From Fuerstiella marisgermanici (GTDB lineage Bacteria; Planctomycetota; Planctomycetia; Planctomycetales; Planctomycetaceae): a stretch of 64,000 nt of DNA. Positions 19,556 through 27,106 of the stretch are shown here, piece after piece. The notes under the pieces were generated by a model that ran no database searches, was not told where the DNA came from, and worked only from the letters and a program-made list of their open reading frames with translations. Each line of letters begins with the position of its first letter. The first letter of the stretch is position 1. The stretch covers positions 4,712,001-4,776,000 of the forward strand of contig NZ_CP017641.1 of assembly GCF_001983935.1 (NCBI RefSeq), in the 5' to 3' direction. Made by a program: the position numbers and the translations under genes.

Positions 19556-21400
19556 ATGAGCAACCAATTCACAGCCGCATTTCGTGCGCAGTCAAAGCAA
19601 CGAGCCTGCGTTTCCGCAATCCTTGTGGGTTCTATGCTGATATTGCCGGGTTGCAAGATTCCGGCTTTGCGTCGAGCTTTGCCAGCGCAAGCACTGCCAC
19701 AGCACTACAGTCTCAACAACGGCGCGGTCCTCTGGAGTCACGAGACCGGAAGCCACATTGACGACCTCGACAATGGCCGTCCCGCCGACGCAACAGATTC
19801 AAATCGAACAACCGCACCAGAAAATGAAACAGGTGCTGAAGGCGACGCCGCCGAATCAGGTGATAAGACGGCTCGACTGAAAAGCTTTTTCAGCCCCATC
19901 AAACTGGCCAGCCTGGTGAAGTCGGACAGCAACGACACCGACAATCCTCATGAAAAAGCCACAGCCCCCGGTGCTGTCGCAAGCGTCGGCAAGGATGACA
20001 ACCCAACGTCGACAGCGGTCGCTGCGGCATCCACCGACGACACGGCCGATACGCCGATTCCTATCCTGCCGCCGATTGAGATGGAAGCAGGCGTCACCAG
20101 CGTGGAAAGTTCGGCCCAACTTCCGCTCAATCAATTCTTCGACGACCCCTTTCTGATCGGCTTGATCAATCAGGCATTGGCGGGCAATCAGGAACTAAAA
20201 ATTCTGGCCGAAGAGATCAATATCTCGAACAACGAAGTCTTTGCTCGCAGCGGAGAATACCGTCCCTTCGTCACGCTTGGCGCGGGTGCGGGGATCGAAA
20301 AGTCCAGCCGCTTCTCGCGCGATGGAGCCGTCGAAGATCTGTTGCAGGCCGCTCCCGGTCGCGGCTTTCCAGAACCGCTGCCCGACTTTCTGGTTGGTGC
20401 AAACGTGTCATGGGAACTGGACATCTGGAACAAATTGCGGAACGCTCAAAGTGCGGCCTGCATGCGTTATCTCGGTAGCCGGGAAGGACGTAACTACATC
20501 GTGACCCGCATGGTCGCTGAAGTCGCCGAAAGCTACTACGAACTTCTGGCGTTTGATAACCGACTGATGACTCTGGAAAAAACGATCGAGATCCAGGAGC
20601 ACAGTCTTGAAATCGCCAAAGCCAAAAAGGCGGCCGGCCGCGGTACCGAACTGGCCGTTCAGCGATTTCAGGCTGAGGTCCGCAAGAACCAAAGTGACCG
20701 GCTGATTATTCAGCAGGAAATCGTCGAAGCCGAAAACCGAATCAACTTCCTGCTCGGTCGCTACCCGCAGCCGGTCGAACGAGCGTCTGTGGAATACATC
20801 GATCTGAACCTGAACGCATTAAGTGCAGGTCTGCCATCGCAACTGCTTCAGAACCGAGCCGACATTCGCCAGGCCGAACGAAACGTGGCAGCGGCTGGAC
20901 TGGACGTTCAGGTTGCTCGAGCGCGTTTCTATCCTTCGCTGGGCCTACGTGCCGGAGTCGGCCTGAACGCTTTCAACATGAAGTATCTGCTTTCGACACC
21001 GGAATCGCTGATCTACAACGCCACACTCGATCTGGTTGGCCCGCTCATCAATAAGCGAGCCATCAAGGCGGACTATTGCAGCGCCAATGCAGCTCAGTTG
21101 CAGGCGATCTACGACTACCAGCAAACCGTCCTGACGGCTCATATCGAAGTCGTCAACCACATGACCAAGGTGGAAAACTACCGCCAAAGCATCGAGATAA
21201 AAAAACAGCAACTGGCCGCGCTTGAAGCATCCGTGGATACCGCCAGCAAACTGTTCCAGAATGCTCGGGCAGAATACGTAGAAGTCCTTCTGGCTCAGCG
21301 AGAAATGATGGAAGCTCGAATGCTGCTGATCGAAACCAAGCAGCAGCAACTTGCAGCCGTCGTCAACGCCTATCAGGCTCTTGGCGGTGGAGGTTTCTAA
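19556..21400 (+). CDS. Outer-membrane efflux lipoprotein (TolC/NodT family)
   Basis: 614 residues. A lipoprotein signal ends in LPGC at residues 30-33. A long acidic, Asp/Thr/Ala-rich linker of about 150 residues follows, then two outer-membrane-efflux repeats from about residue 188. Typical features are VSWELDIWNKLRNAQSA, the alpha-helical hairpin with RGTELAVQRFQAEV, and LLQNRADIRQAERNVAAAG opening the second repeat. The family forms the trimeric exit channel of RND or type I pumps. The start at 19556 has AGGGA five bases upstream; an ATG at 19550 is possible. No inner-membrane pump or adaptor is next to it, so it is an orphan exit duct. The linker is longer than in relatives such as OprM. 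Confidence 0.9.
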   Translation: MSNQFTAAFRAQSKQRACVSAILVGSMLILPGCKIPALRRALPAQALPQHYSLNNGAVLWSHETGSHIDDLDNGRPADATDSNRTTAPENETGAEGDAAESGDKTARLKSFFSPIKLASLVKSDSNDTDNPHEKATAPGAVASVGKDDNPTSTAVAAASTDDTADTPIPILPPIEMEAGVTSVESSAQLPLNQFFDDPFLIGLINQALAGNQELKILAEEINISNNEVFARSGEYRPFVTLGAGAGIEKSSRFSRDGAVEDLLQAAPGRGFPEPLPDFLVGANVSWELDIWNKLRNAQSAACMRYLGSREGRNYIVTRMVAEVAESYYELLAFDNRLMTLEKTIEIQEHSLEIAKAKKAAGRGTELAVQRFQAEVRKNQSDRLIIQQEIVEAENRINFLLGRYPQPVERASVEYIDLNLNALSAGLPSQLLQNRADIRQAERNVAAAGLDVQVARARFYPSLGLRAGVGLNAFNMKYLLSTPESLIYNATLDLVGPLINKRAIKADYCSANAAQLQAIYDYQQTVLTAHIEVVNHMTKVENYRQSIEIKKQQLAALEASVDTASKLFQNARAEYVEVLLAQREMMEARMLLIETKQQQLAAVVNAYQALGGGGF

Positions 21401-21529
21401 ATCACGCGGCCAGCATCGTGACCGGTCTGGCAACCCAACGTTGTATCACCATCGTGCGTAAAGGAAGTCGGCGGACTGCAGGAATGTGCATTCACCTGCA
21501 GGTTCTTGCAGCGAAAGTGGAGCACCGCA

Positions 21530-22267
21530 CTATAAAGCTGCCGCCGACATCGATGCGGCAGTTGGCATCTTATGACCATGCGACCGAACGGCATCCACAA
21601 TCAAATCCGCTGCTTCTTCCAGACTCAGCTTTTCCACATTAATGACCAGGTCGTACATGTGCGAATCATCAACCGCGTGGTGGAAATGTTCTTTGATGTA
21701 CGCTGCCTGTTCGCGGTCGGCGGCCGCGATGGCTGCTTGAGCCGCCTTGTGGTCGATGCCACGTTCCTTCGCAATGCGCCGTGCTCGAAATTCGGCGGGA
21801 GCCACAACGCGGACGCTCAAGCCGTGTTCCGGAGGCAGAATAAAGCGTGCTCCCCGACCGACCACAATCACGTTGCCGTGCTGAGCGGCCAGCATCAGGA
21901 GATGGTGCAGCCGATGGACGTATCGTGCTGACGTCCACTGTTTTCCTCCCATCCAGCCGGTCAGCATTTCTTCGATCCAGCCGATATGCCGCTCGTCCGC
22001 GATTTCCACCAGGTTACGCGGCGTTCCGTACCGCTCCGCAAGGTAGTCAACAATTTCCCCATCCAGCACGTCCCAACCGAGTCTGTCGCCTGCCATCCGA
22101 GCAATCTGGCCGCCTCCGGAACCAATTTCGCGGGCGACAGTGACATACGGGCCAATCGTTTCGTGACCGGTCGGATCTGCAACTCGGTCTTGAACGTGTT
22201 TCGCGTGGATCCACTTTCGGATGTTTCGTTCAGCCAGCTCGTCTGCAACAGAATGATGTGCCGTCAT
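21530..22267 (-). CDS. Cytidylate-kinase-like family protein
   Basis: 245 residues from the ATG at 22267, chosen because TGGAGC precedes it; the frame is open to 22351. The P-loop region reads VTVAREIGSGGGQIARMAGDRLGW, the nucleotide-binding start of the cytidylate kinase-like family (PF13189), with the later NVIVVGRGARFIL and the Arg-rich lid RVVAPAEFRARRIAKERG. True Cmk proteins have a GPSGSGKST P-loop, which is absent, so the phosphate acceptor is probably not plain CMP. It is divergent from the Rrf2 regulator, with 254 bp between the two. Confidence 0.85.
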   Translation of the reverse strand: MTAHHSVADELAERNIRKWIHAKHVQDRVADPTGHETIGPYVTVAREIGSGGGQIARMAGDRLGWDVLDGEIVDYLAERYGTPRNLVEIADERHIGWIEEMLTGWMGGKQWTSARYVHRLHHLLMLAAQHGNVIVVGRGARFILPPEHGLSVRVVAPAEFRARRIAKERGIDHKAAQAAIAAADREQAAYIKEHFHHAVDDSHMYDLVINVEKLSLEEAADLIVDAVRSHGHKMPTAASMSAAAL

Positions 22268-22433
22268 GCTTTTGCTCCAGTCAATGTCAGAGATTCCAGT
22301 CACATACAGATGACCGAATAACTCCCTGACCAATTGCAACCGGTGTGCCACAACGCACGCCCATCGTGAATTCCCTCTCGTTTCTGATCAGAAGGTCGGG
22401 TTCATGTTGTTGTTACAAAAATTGTCGATTAGC

Positions 22434-22463
22434 TTGCGCGCAATAGTCGCGAAGAGCTATAGA
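22434..22463 (+). promoter_or_regulatory. Predicted sigma-70-type promoter of the Rrf2 gene
   Basis: TTGCGC (22434-22439) and TATAGA (22458-22463) are separated by 18 bases. The -35 element lies inside a perfect 10-bp palindrome, TTGCGCGCAA (22434-22443). Predicted from pattern only. Confidence 0.4.
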
Positions 22464-22467
22464 ATGA

Positions 22468-22481
22468 AGGCGCAGGCGCCT
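22468..22481 (+). promoter_or_regulatory. Candidate operator palindrome before the Rrf2 gene
   Basis: AGGCGC-AG-GCGCCT is a perfect 6-2-6 inverted repeat four bases after the predicted -10 box, so a bound protein would block transcription. Rrf2 proteins often repress their own genes; that this one binds here is inference. Confidence 0.45.
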
Positions 22482-22521
22482 ACCACCAGAATGAAGCTCA
22501 GCCAGATCTCCAGGGAATGCC

Positions 22522-22947
22522 ATGATATCGAAGACAGCAGAATACGCTTTGCGAGCGGTTACGTGTCTTGCCACCGACACCGAACGCCCAGCGTCTGCCG
22601 ACGTATTGGCGGAGAAAACAAAAGTACCGCGCCGCTATCTGACTCGCGTCCTGCAGGACCTGGCAGGGCAGGGTTTGGTCACGTCACGCAGCGGTCCCGG
22701 CGGCGGCTATGTCCTGGCATCGGCGCCAGAAAAAGTGACGATTCTGGATGTCATCAATGCGGTGTCTCCGCTGGAACGCATCAACTCGTGCCCGCTCGGA
22801 CTTCAGTCGCACACATCACTATGCCCGTTGCACGCGGAGCTCGACAAAGCGTTCGCCGCTACCGAAGCCGCTTTTGCGGGCGTAACAATTCGTGAGCTTT
22901 TAGATTCCACAAATCCCATCGTGCCGCTACGCGAAGTGGCTCGATGA
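22522..22947 (+). CDS. Rrf2-family transcriptional regulator
   Basis: 141 residues. The N-terminal winged helix-turn-helix opens with [13 protein letters not shown] and continues [19 protein letters not shown] and [10 protein letters not shown], the hallmark of Rrf2 regulators (IscR, NsrR, RsrR). In that family three cysteines near residues 92-106 usually hold an iron-sulfur cluster. Here only Cys90 and Cys101 are present in the loop ([17 protein letters not shown]); the middle position is occupied by Ser-His. A cluster with a non-cysteine ligand, or a cluster-free sensor, are both possible. The stop overlaps the next gene by ATGA. It is probably autoregulated through the upstream palindromes. 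Confidence 0.93.
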   Translation: MISKTAEYALRAVTCLATDTERPASADVLAEKTKVPRRYLTRVLQDLAGQGLVTSRSGPGGGYVLASAPEKVTILDVINAVSPLERINSCPLGLQSHTSLCPLHAELDKAFAATEAAFAGVTIRELLDSTNPIVPLREVAR

Positions 22948-23189
22948 AGCAGCCCATCACGGGGTACCACACGGACAGCGATGGCCATTGCGTCGCGCAA
23001 TTAAGGTGTGGTCACAATCAGCATGTGCGCCATGATCCGCCATGGACGGTTCGTGAATGGGTGACGACCGCCGCAGGGCGTGCACAAATGTTGGGGTACC
23101 AACTCGACTGCCTGAAGTGCGACGAACTCGCGCCACCGGACGACAGGCCCGAAAAAATCGCCTCGCAGCAACGTCAAAAAAACGACTGA
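22944..23189 (+). CDS. DUF3565 small metal-binding protein
   Basis: 81 residues. Starts [20 protein letters not shown] and continues [13 protein letters not shown], the characteristic DUF3565 opening, with a second pair C-L-K-C at residues 56-59. Cys16, Cys22, Cys56, Cys59 and the nearby His residues could form a zinc or iron site. Its function is unknown. It overlaps the Rrf2 gene by four bases and is therefore probably co-translated and controlled with it. The sulfatase gene on the other strand ends only 7 bp away. Confidence 0.85.
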   Translation: MKQPITGYHTDSDGHCVAQLRCGHNQHVRHDPPWTVREWVTTAAGRAQMLGYQLDCLKCDELAPPDDRPEKIASQQRQKND

Positions 23190-23196
23190 AGTTCCG

Positions 23197-25356
23197 TCAC
23201 CTGGAAATCGTCAGCACGACTTCGTCGATCGTGCCATCGTACGGGAAGTCGCCAGCATATTCGCCGACCTTGCCTCTTAAATCTCGGCCCACCTGCAGCC
23301 CATCGATAGGCATTGTGTCGAGCACGCCGTTGATCTTCCCGCTCAGCAATTCCGTATCGTCCGCTCGCACTTTGACGGCGCCGTCTTTTTGAATTTCTGC
23401 TGTGAGCAGGCAAGGGGCTGAAGGAGCGTCTCCGTCCAGAGTAAACAGCTTTCCGCTCTTTCGCAGAGCAAACCAGAGGCGGCCGTTTTGCTGGTAAAGT
23501 GCGAAACCGGCCGCCGAACCTCCCTGAGCCAACAGCACGCCTTGCTGGCCAACTTTGCTAAGCTTGACGGTGAACCGGAACGCTTTTCCGTCCAGCATGG
23601 GCGATTTTTCTCGCGGCAGATCCGCATCTGCTGCCAACTGAAAGCGTTTCTTCTTTGATAGTTTCGTGGTGTGAGTCATGCCGTAGTATGGAATCAATGG
23701 CAGCACCATCGCTCGTTCGGCGTACTTGTGCCACATGGCCGCAAGAGTGCGAACGCGGGCTGGTTCGGATGCAGCAAGGTCGTTCAATTCAGCGCGGTCG
23801 TCGGCAACGTTGTATAGCTCCCACGGTCCGTCATTGCCCTTCGCCACCAGCTTCCAGTCGCCCACTCGGACGGCGCGGTTGCCTTCGTGTTCCCAGAAGA
23901 TCGCTTCGCGTTCGATTTCTTCGCCAACGAATGTTGGCTTCAGGCTGCGGCCTTCTAACGGCGTGATTGGCTTGCCAGAAAATTGATTCGGGTAGGTTGC
24001 TCCAGCCAGATCAACACACGTGGCCATGATGTCGACAAGGTGTCCCGGTTGATGTTCGAGCTCGCCGTGACGTTTGATTCCTCGCGGCCAGTGAGCGATC
24101 AGCGGCGTGCTGATTCCGCCTTCGTGAACCCAGTGCTTGTATTCACGAAACGGCGTGTTGGAAACGTTTGCCCAGCCCTTGCCATAAGCGATGTAGGTGT
24201 CAGCTGGACCTGGCATCGCGCCGGGCCCCTGAATCAGTGGCCAACCATCTCGCGTCTTCTTCGGAATCATGTCGAACTGAAGTTCTTCCTTCGTCATGGC
24301 AGCGTCGGGTTTGAGTGGCCGTTGTTCGAGCCCCTTTTTCGCTCGCCGGCCCAGACCTTCTGCACATCCGCCGTTGTCCTGCAAGAATAGAACAAGCGTG
24401 TTGTCCAGCGCGTCAGTTTCCTTCAGGCTGTTGACGATCTTCCCAATGCCTTGGTCCATTCGGTCAATCATCGCAGCATAAACTTCCATGCAGCGAAGTT
24501 CCCAATCGCGATGTTGAACCTTGTCCCAGTCTTCAGCCTGCGGTGACAGTTCGATGTCTGCAGGCACCACACCCAGTTCCTTCATCTTCTGAAGTCGTGA
24601 TTCGCGAAGAGCCGCGTATCCTTCGTCGTACTTTCCTTTGTACTTTTTGATGTCTTCCGGAAGAGCATGCATTGGCCAGTGAGCCGCCGTATAAGCCACA
24701 TACATGAAGAACGGTTTGTCGGGCTGGTTCTGCTGGTGCTCGCGCACATAACGCACGGCGTGGTCGCTAATCGCATCCGTGTAGTAGTAGGTGTCCGGCT
24801 GGTATTCCGGATCGTTGATCGGAGAAATCTGGGTGTTGTCGCGCGTCAACGAGTTCGGATCATAGAAACTGCCCGCTCCGTGGATGGTGCCGTAAAAGCG
24901 ATCGAAGCCGCGTTGTCGTGGCCAGTTGAGTTTCTGGCCGTCAGGCCTCACGTCCGTGGTGACGTGCCATTTCCCCGACATGTAGGTTCCGTAGCCTGCA
25001 GTCTTCAACACTTCGGCCAGTGTCAGGCAGTTGCGGTTCAGTTCGCCGCGATAGCCGTCGTGGCCGCTGTCGCTCATCATGTGGCCGATGCCTGCCTGAT
25101 GCGGATACAAGCCTGTCAACAGGGACGCTCGCGTGGGGCAGCAGCGAGCCGTGTTATAGAACTGAGTGAACCTTAAGCCGTTGTCCGCCAGCCCATCCAG
25201 CACGGGCGTGGATATTTCACCTCCATAGCACCCGATGTCGGAATAGCCCATATCGTCGGAAAGAATCACGATGATGTTAGGTCGGTCAGCAGCTTGGGCC
25301 AGAGCAGAAATAGACCAGGCACACAGAAGCAGGAGAGCATGGTTCGAAGACAACAT
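23197..25356 (-). CDS. Secreted arylsulfatase-type sulfatase
   Basis: 719 residues. A signal peptide (to about residue 22) is followed by PNIIVILSDDMGYSD with metal-binding Asp34-Asp35, and the formylglycine motif C-C-P-T-R at 72-76, in which Cys72 is the residue oxidised by the maturation enzyme. The alkaline-phosphatase-like sulfatase domain runs to about 560, with GKWH near 130 and the HEGG...PLIAHWP element. A C-terminal domain of about 150 residues looks beta-rich and could bind carbohydrate. It hydrolyses sulfate esters, in planctomycetes commonly on algal polysaccharides; the substrate here is unknown. The ribosome site AAAGGG precedes the start. It is monocistronic. Confidence 0.95.
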   Translation of the reverse strand: MLSSNHALLLLCAWSISALAQAADRPNIIVILSDDMGYSDIGCYGGEISTPVLDGLADNGLRFTQFYNTARCCPTRASLLTGLYPHQAGIGHMMSDSGHDGYRGELNRNCLTLAEVLKTAGYGTYMSGKWHVTTDVRPDGQKLNWPRQRGFDRFYGTIHGAGSFYDPNSLTRDNTQISPINDPEYQPDTYYYTDAISDHAVRYVREHQQNQPDKPFFMYVAYTAAHWPMHALPEDIKKYKGKYDEGYAALRESRLQKMKELGVVPADIELSPQAEDWDKVQHRDWELRCMEVYAAMIDRMDQGIGKIVNSLKETDALDNTLVLFLQDNGGCAEGLGRRAKKGLEQRPLKPDAAMTKEELQFDMIPKKTRDGWPLIQGPGAMPGPADTYIAYGKGWANVSNTPFREYKHWVHEGGISTPLIAHWPRGIKRHGELEHQPGHLVDIMATCVDLAGATYPNQFSGKPITPLEGRSLKPTFVGEEIEREAIFWEHEGNRAVRVGDWKLVAKGNDGPWELYNVADDRAELNDLAASEPARVRTLAAMWHKYAERAMVLPLIPYYGMTHTTKLSKKKRFQLAADADLPREKSPMLDGKAFRFTVKLSKVGQQGVLLAQGGSAAGFALYQQNGRLWFALRKSGKLFTLDGDAPSAPCLLTAEIQKDGAVKVRADDTELLSGKINGVLDTMPIDGLQVGRDLRGKVGEYAGDFPYDGTIDEVVLTISR

Positions 25357-26162
25357 GAATAGCCCTTTTGAAGCGATGTTAGTGCCGGTTCCGGCCGTCG
25401 TTCCGTCGGCGTCAACGTAAATAGTATCGCCACGTTGCTAAAGTCCAAGTCATCGCAACTGAGTCGCGGAGGGCCAGTGTTTTGCTTCCAGAACTCCGCG
25501 ATATATGATCTGTTTTCAGTCGACCTGAGTCCGCCGCCACGCACTGCGAATTCCGCTGGGCGGCCCCGAAACTAACCTCCACAGGCTACCGACGCAGCTC
25601 TCGAATCGACGCATCATTCATGACAGCAAAGCTGAAGATTTGGCGAACCACGAGACCTGTCGCCGGCTTGCGATGCCAATCACCAAGGGTGTGGTACCAC
25701 GCGAGCATGTAGGCCGAACCAAATAGCGGCCTGCAGTAATTCTCGCCCCCGTTCGGCACAGCTCATCAAGAGACACGGCAACGGGTGGAACTAAAATCCA
25801 GCGTAGTCGGCGCATGGATAAAAAGCCCAGAAAGACGCGTATTCGCCATTGAATCCAGTGGTAAACTCGGGATGGTAGTCGCCTGTCAGCAATCGGGCCG
25901 GCAAATCAGCTGAGAAATGTGCGGTGCGAGGATGGGCCAGGTCCTGATCGATAAACAGTTCGCACGGCACACCACGCGCCGCCGCGATGCTCATCTATTT
26001 TGACGCGGCGATCACCGTCCGGCAGGAAAAGGCCGCTTTCCACGAGTCCAATTTTGTACATAATTTCCTCGCATTTTCCTGTCGCTCGATGCATTGAACG
26101 AGAAACAATCAACCTTAAACGTGGTCGCTCGTTCCTCACGCTTTTCATCTCTGGAATTCCAC
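25357..26162. other. 806-bp region without an intact gene
   Basis: It separates the sulfatase start from the acyltransferase start. The minus strand shows a good ribosome site and a protein-like sequence broken over three frames, listed separately as a possible pseudogene. I saw nothing else of note. Confidence 0.55.
25586..26061 (-). pseudogene. Possible decayed gene broken by frameshifts
   Basis: The ATG at 26061 has an excellent ribosome site (GAGGAAATT) and opens MYKIGLVESGLFLPDGDRR, but the frame stops at 25906 after 51 residues. A second frame (ATG 25994 to 25791) reads protein-like, with HPEFTTGFNGEYASFWAFYP. A third, ending at 25586, reads SAYMLAWYHTLGDWHRKP. Each step shifts the frame in the same direction. 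This fits a gene with two frameshifts, or a short real gene followed by chance frames. No family is recognised. Confidence 0.3.
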
Positions 26163-26981
26163 ATGTCGTATTTGCGTTCATTCTTCGAAGAAGGAGGCCC
26201 GAAATTTGGAGCGTGGAAACGGTTACCTCAAAGTCGCCGTTTCATCGTTGACTTCATGCACTTCGCTAAACGAGTTCCCAGCCAGGCGCTGACTCGCAAC
26301 TTCCGTCTCGGCGACATGCCTCAGTTGCGGACGAGTCTGAAATCCCGAATCGGCTGGGCGGCCATATTCCTCAAAGCGTATTCGGTGATGGCTGCGAGAC
26401 ACCCGGACCTCAGACAGGTGTTCATGAAATATCCGTGGATGCATCTGTACGAACATCCGCACCAACTGGCGCGAGTTGCCGTTGCTCGCCCATACAAAGG
26501 CAACGATTGGATCTTCTTTCAGTGCATCAGTGATGCGCACAAGAAATCGCTTTCTGAAATTCAGGCGATCCTCACAGCGGCCGCAACCGATCCCGTGGAA
26601 GACATTCCGCTGTTTCGGCTTCAGTATGTCTTTTCTATGCTGCCATCATTTCTCAGACGCATGGTCTGGTGGGGCGTCCTGCATATTTCAGGGGCCATCC
26701 GATGCGGGCAAACTGGAACCCTTGGCTTCACGACGGTTGCGTCAAGTGGAGGCATCAGTATCCATCCGCCATCTGTAGGCAACATTATTCTGACGTACGG
26801 CCCGGTTGACGACACAGGAGCAGTTCGAGTCACTCTTGTTTATGACCACCGGGTTTACGATGGCCTCACGATCGCGAACTACCTGGCGGAATTCGAAGAA
26901 GTGATGAATCAGCAGATCACGACGGAGCTGATGGAACTTCAACAGAAGAAACAGCCGGCTGAGCCAGTGCTGGAGTGTTAA
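26163..26981 (+). CDS. Stand-alone 2-oxoacid dehydrogenase E2-type acyltransferase domain
   Basis: 272 residues from MSYLRSFFEEGG (26163); the frame is open 23 codons upstream but that part is not protein-like. It matches the catalytic domain of E2 acyltransferases and chloramphenicol acetyltransferase. The C-terminal motif D-H-R-V-Y-D-G carries the catalytic His and Asp, and the GTLGFTTVASSGGISIHPP strand and ILTYGPV lie before it. There is no lipoyl or subunit-binding domain, and no E1 or E3 gene nearby, so it is not part of a classical dehydrogenase complex. An acyl transfer to an unknown acceptor is likely. It is convergent with the giant surface protein gene. Confidence 0.85.
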   Translation: MSYLRSFFEEGGPKFGAWKRLPQSRRFIVDFMHFAKRVPSQALTRNFRLGDMPQLRTSLKSRIGWAAIFLKAYSVMAARHPDLRQVFMKYPWMHLYEHPHQLARVAVARPYKGNDWIFFQCISDAHKKSLSEIQAILTAAATDPVEDIPLFRLQYVFSMLPSFLRRMVWWGVLHISGAIRCGQTGTLGFTTVASSGGISIHPPSVGNIILTYGPVDDTGAVRVTLVYDHRVYDGLTIANYLAEFEEVMNQQITTELMELQQKKQPAEPVLEC

Positions 26982-27106
26982 GACACGTGCTGCCTGTCGT
27001 AGCGCTTGCCGGCGCGTGAGGAACAAGCGTTTGGGACGATGAAGGCCGTTTCCCACGAGCCCAAACCGTCAATAACAAAACGGAAACTGCTCGAACCGCG
27101 ACGCGG

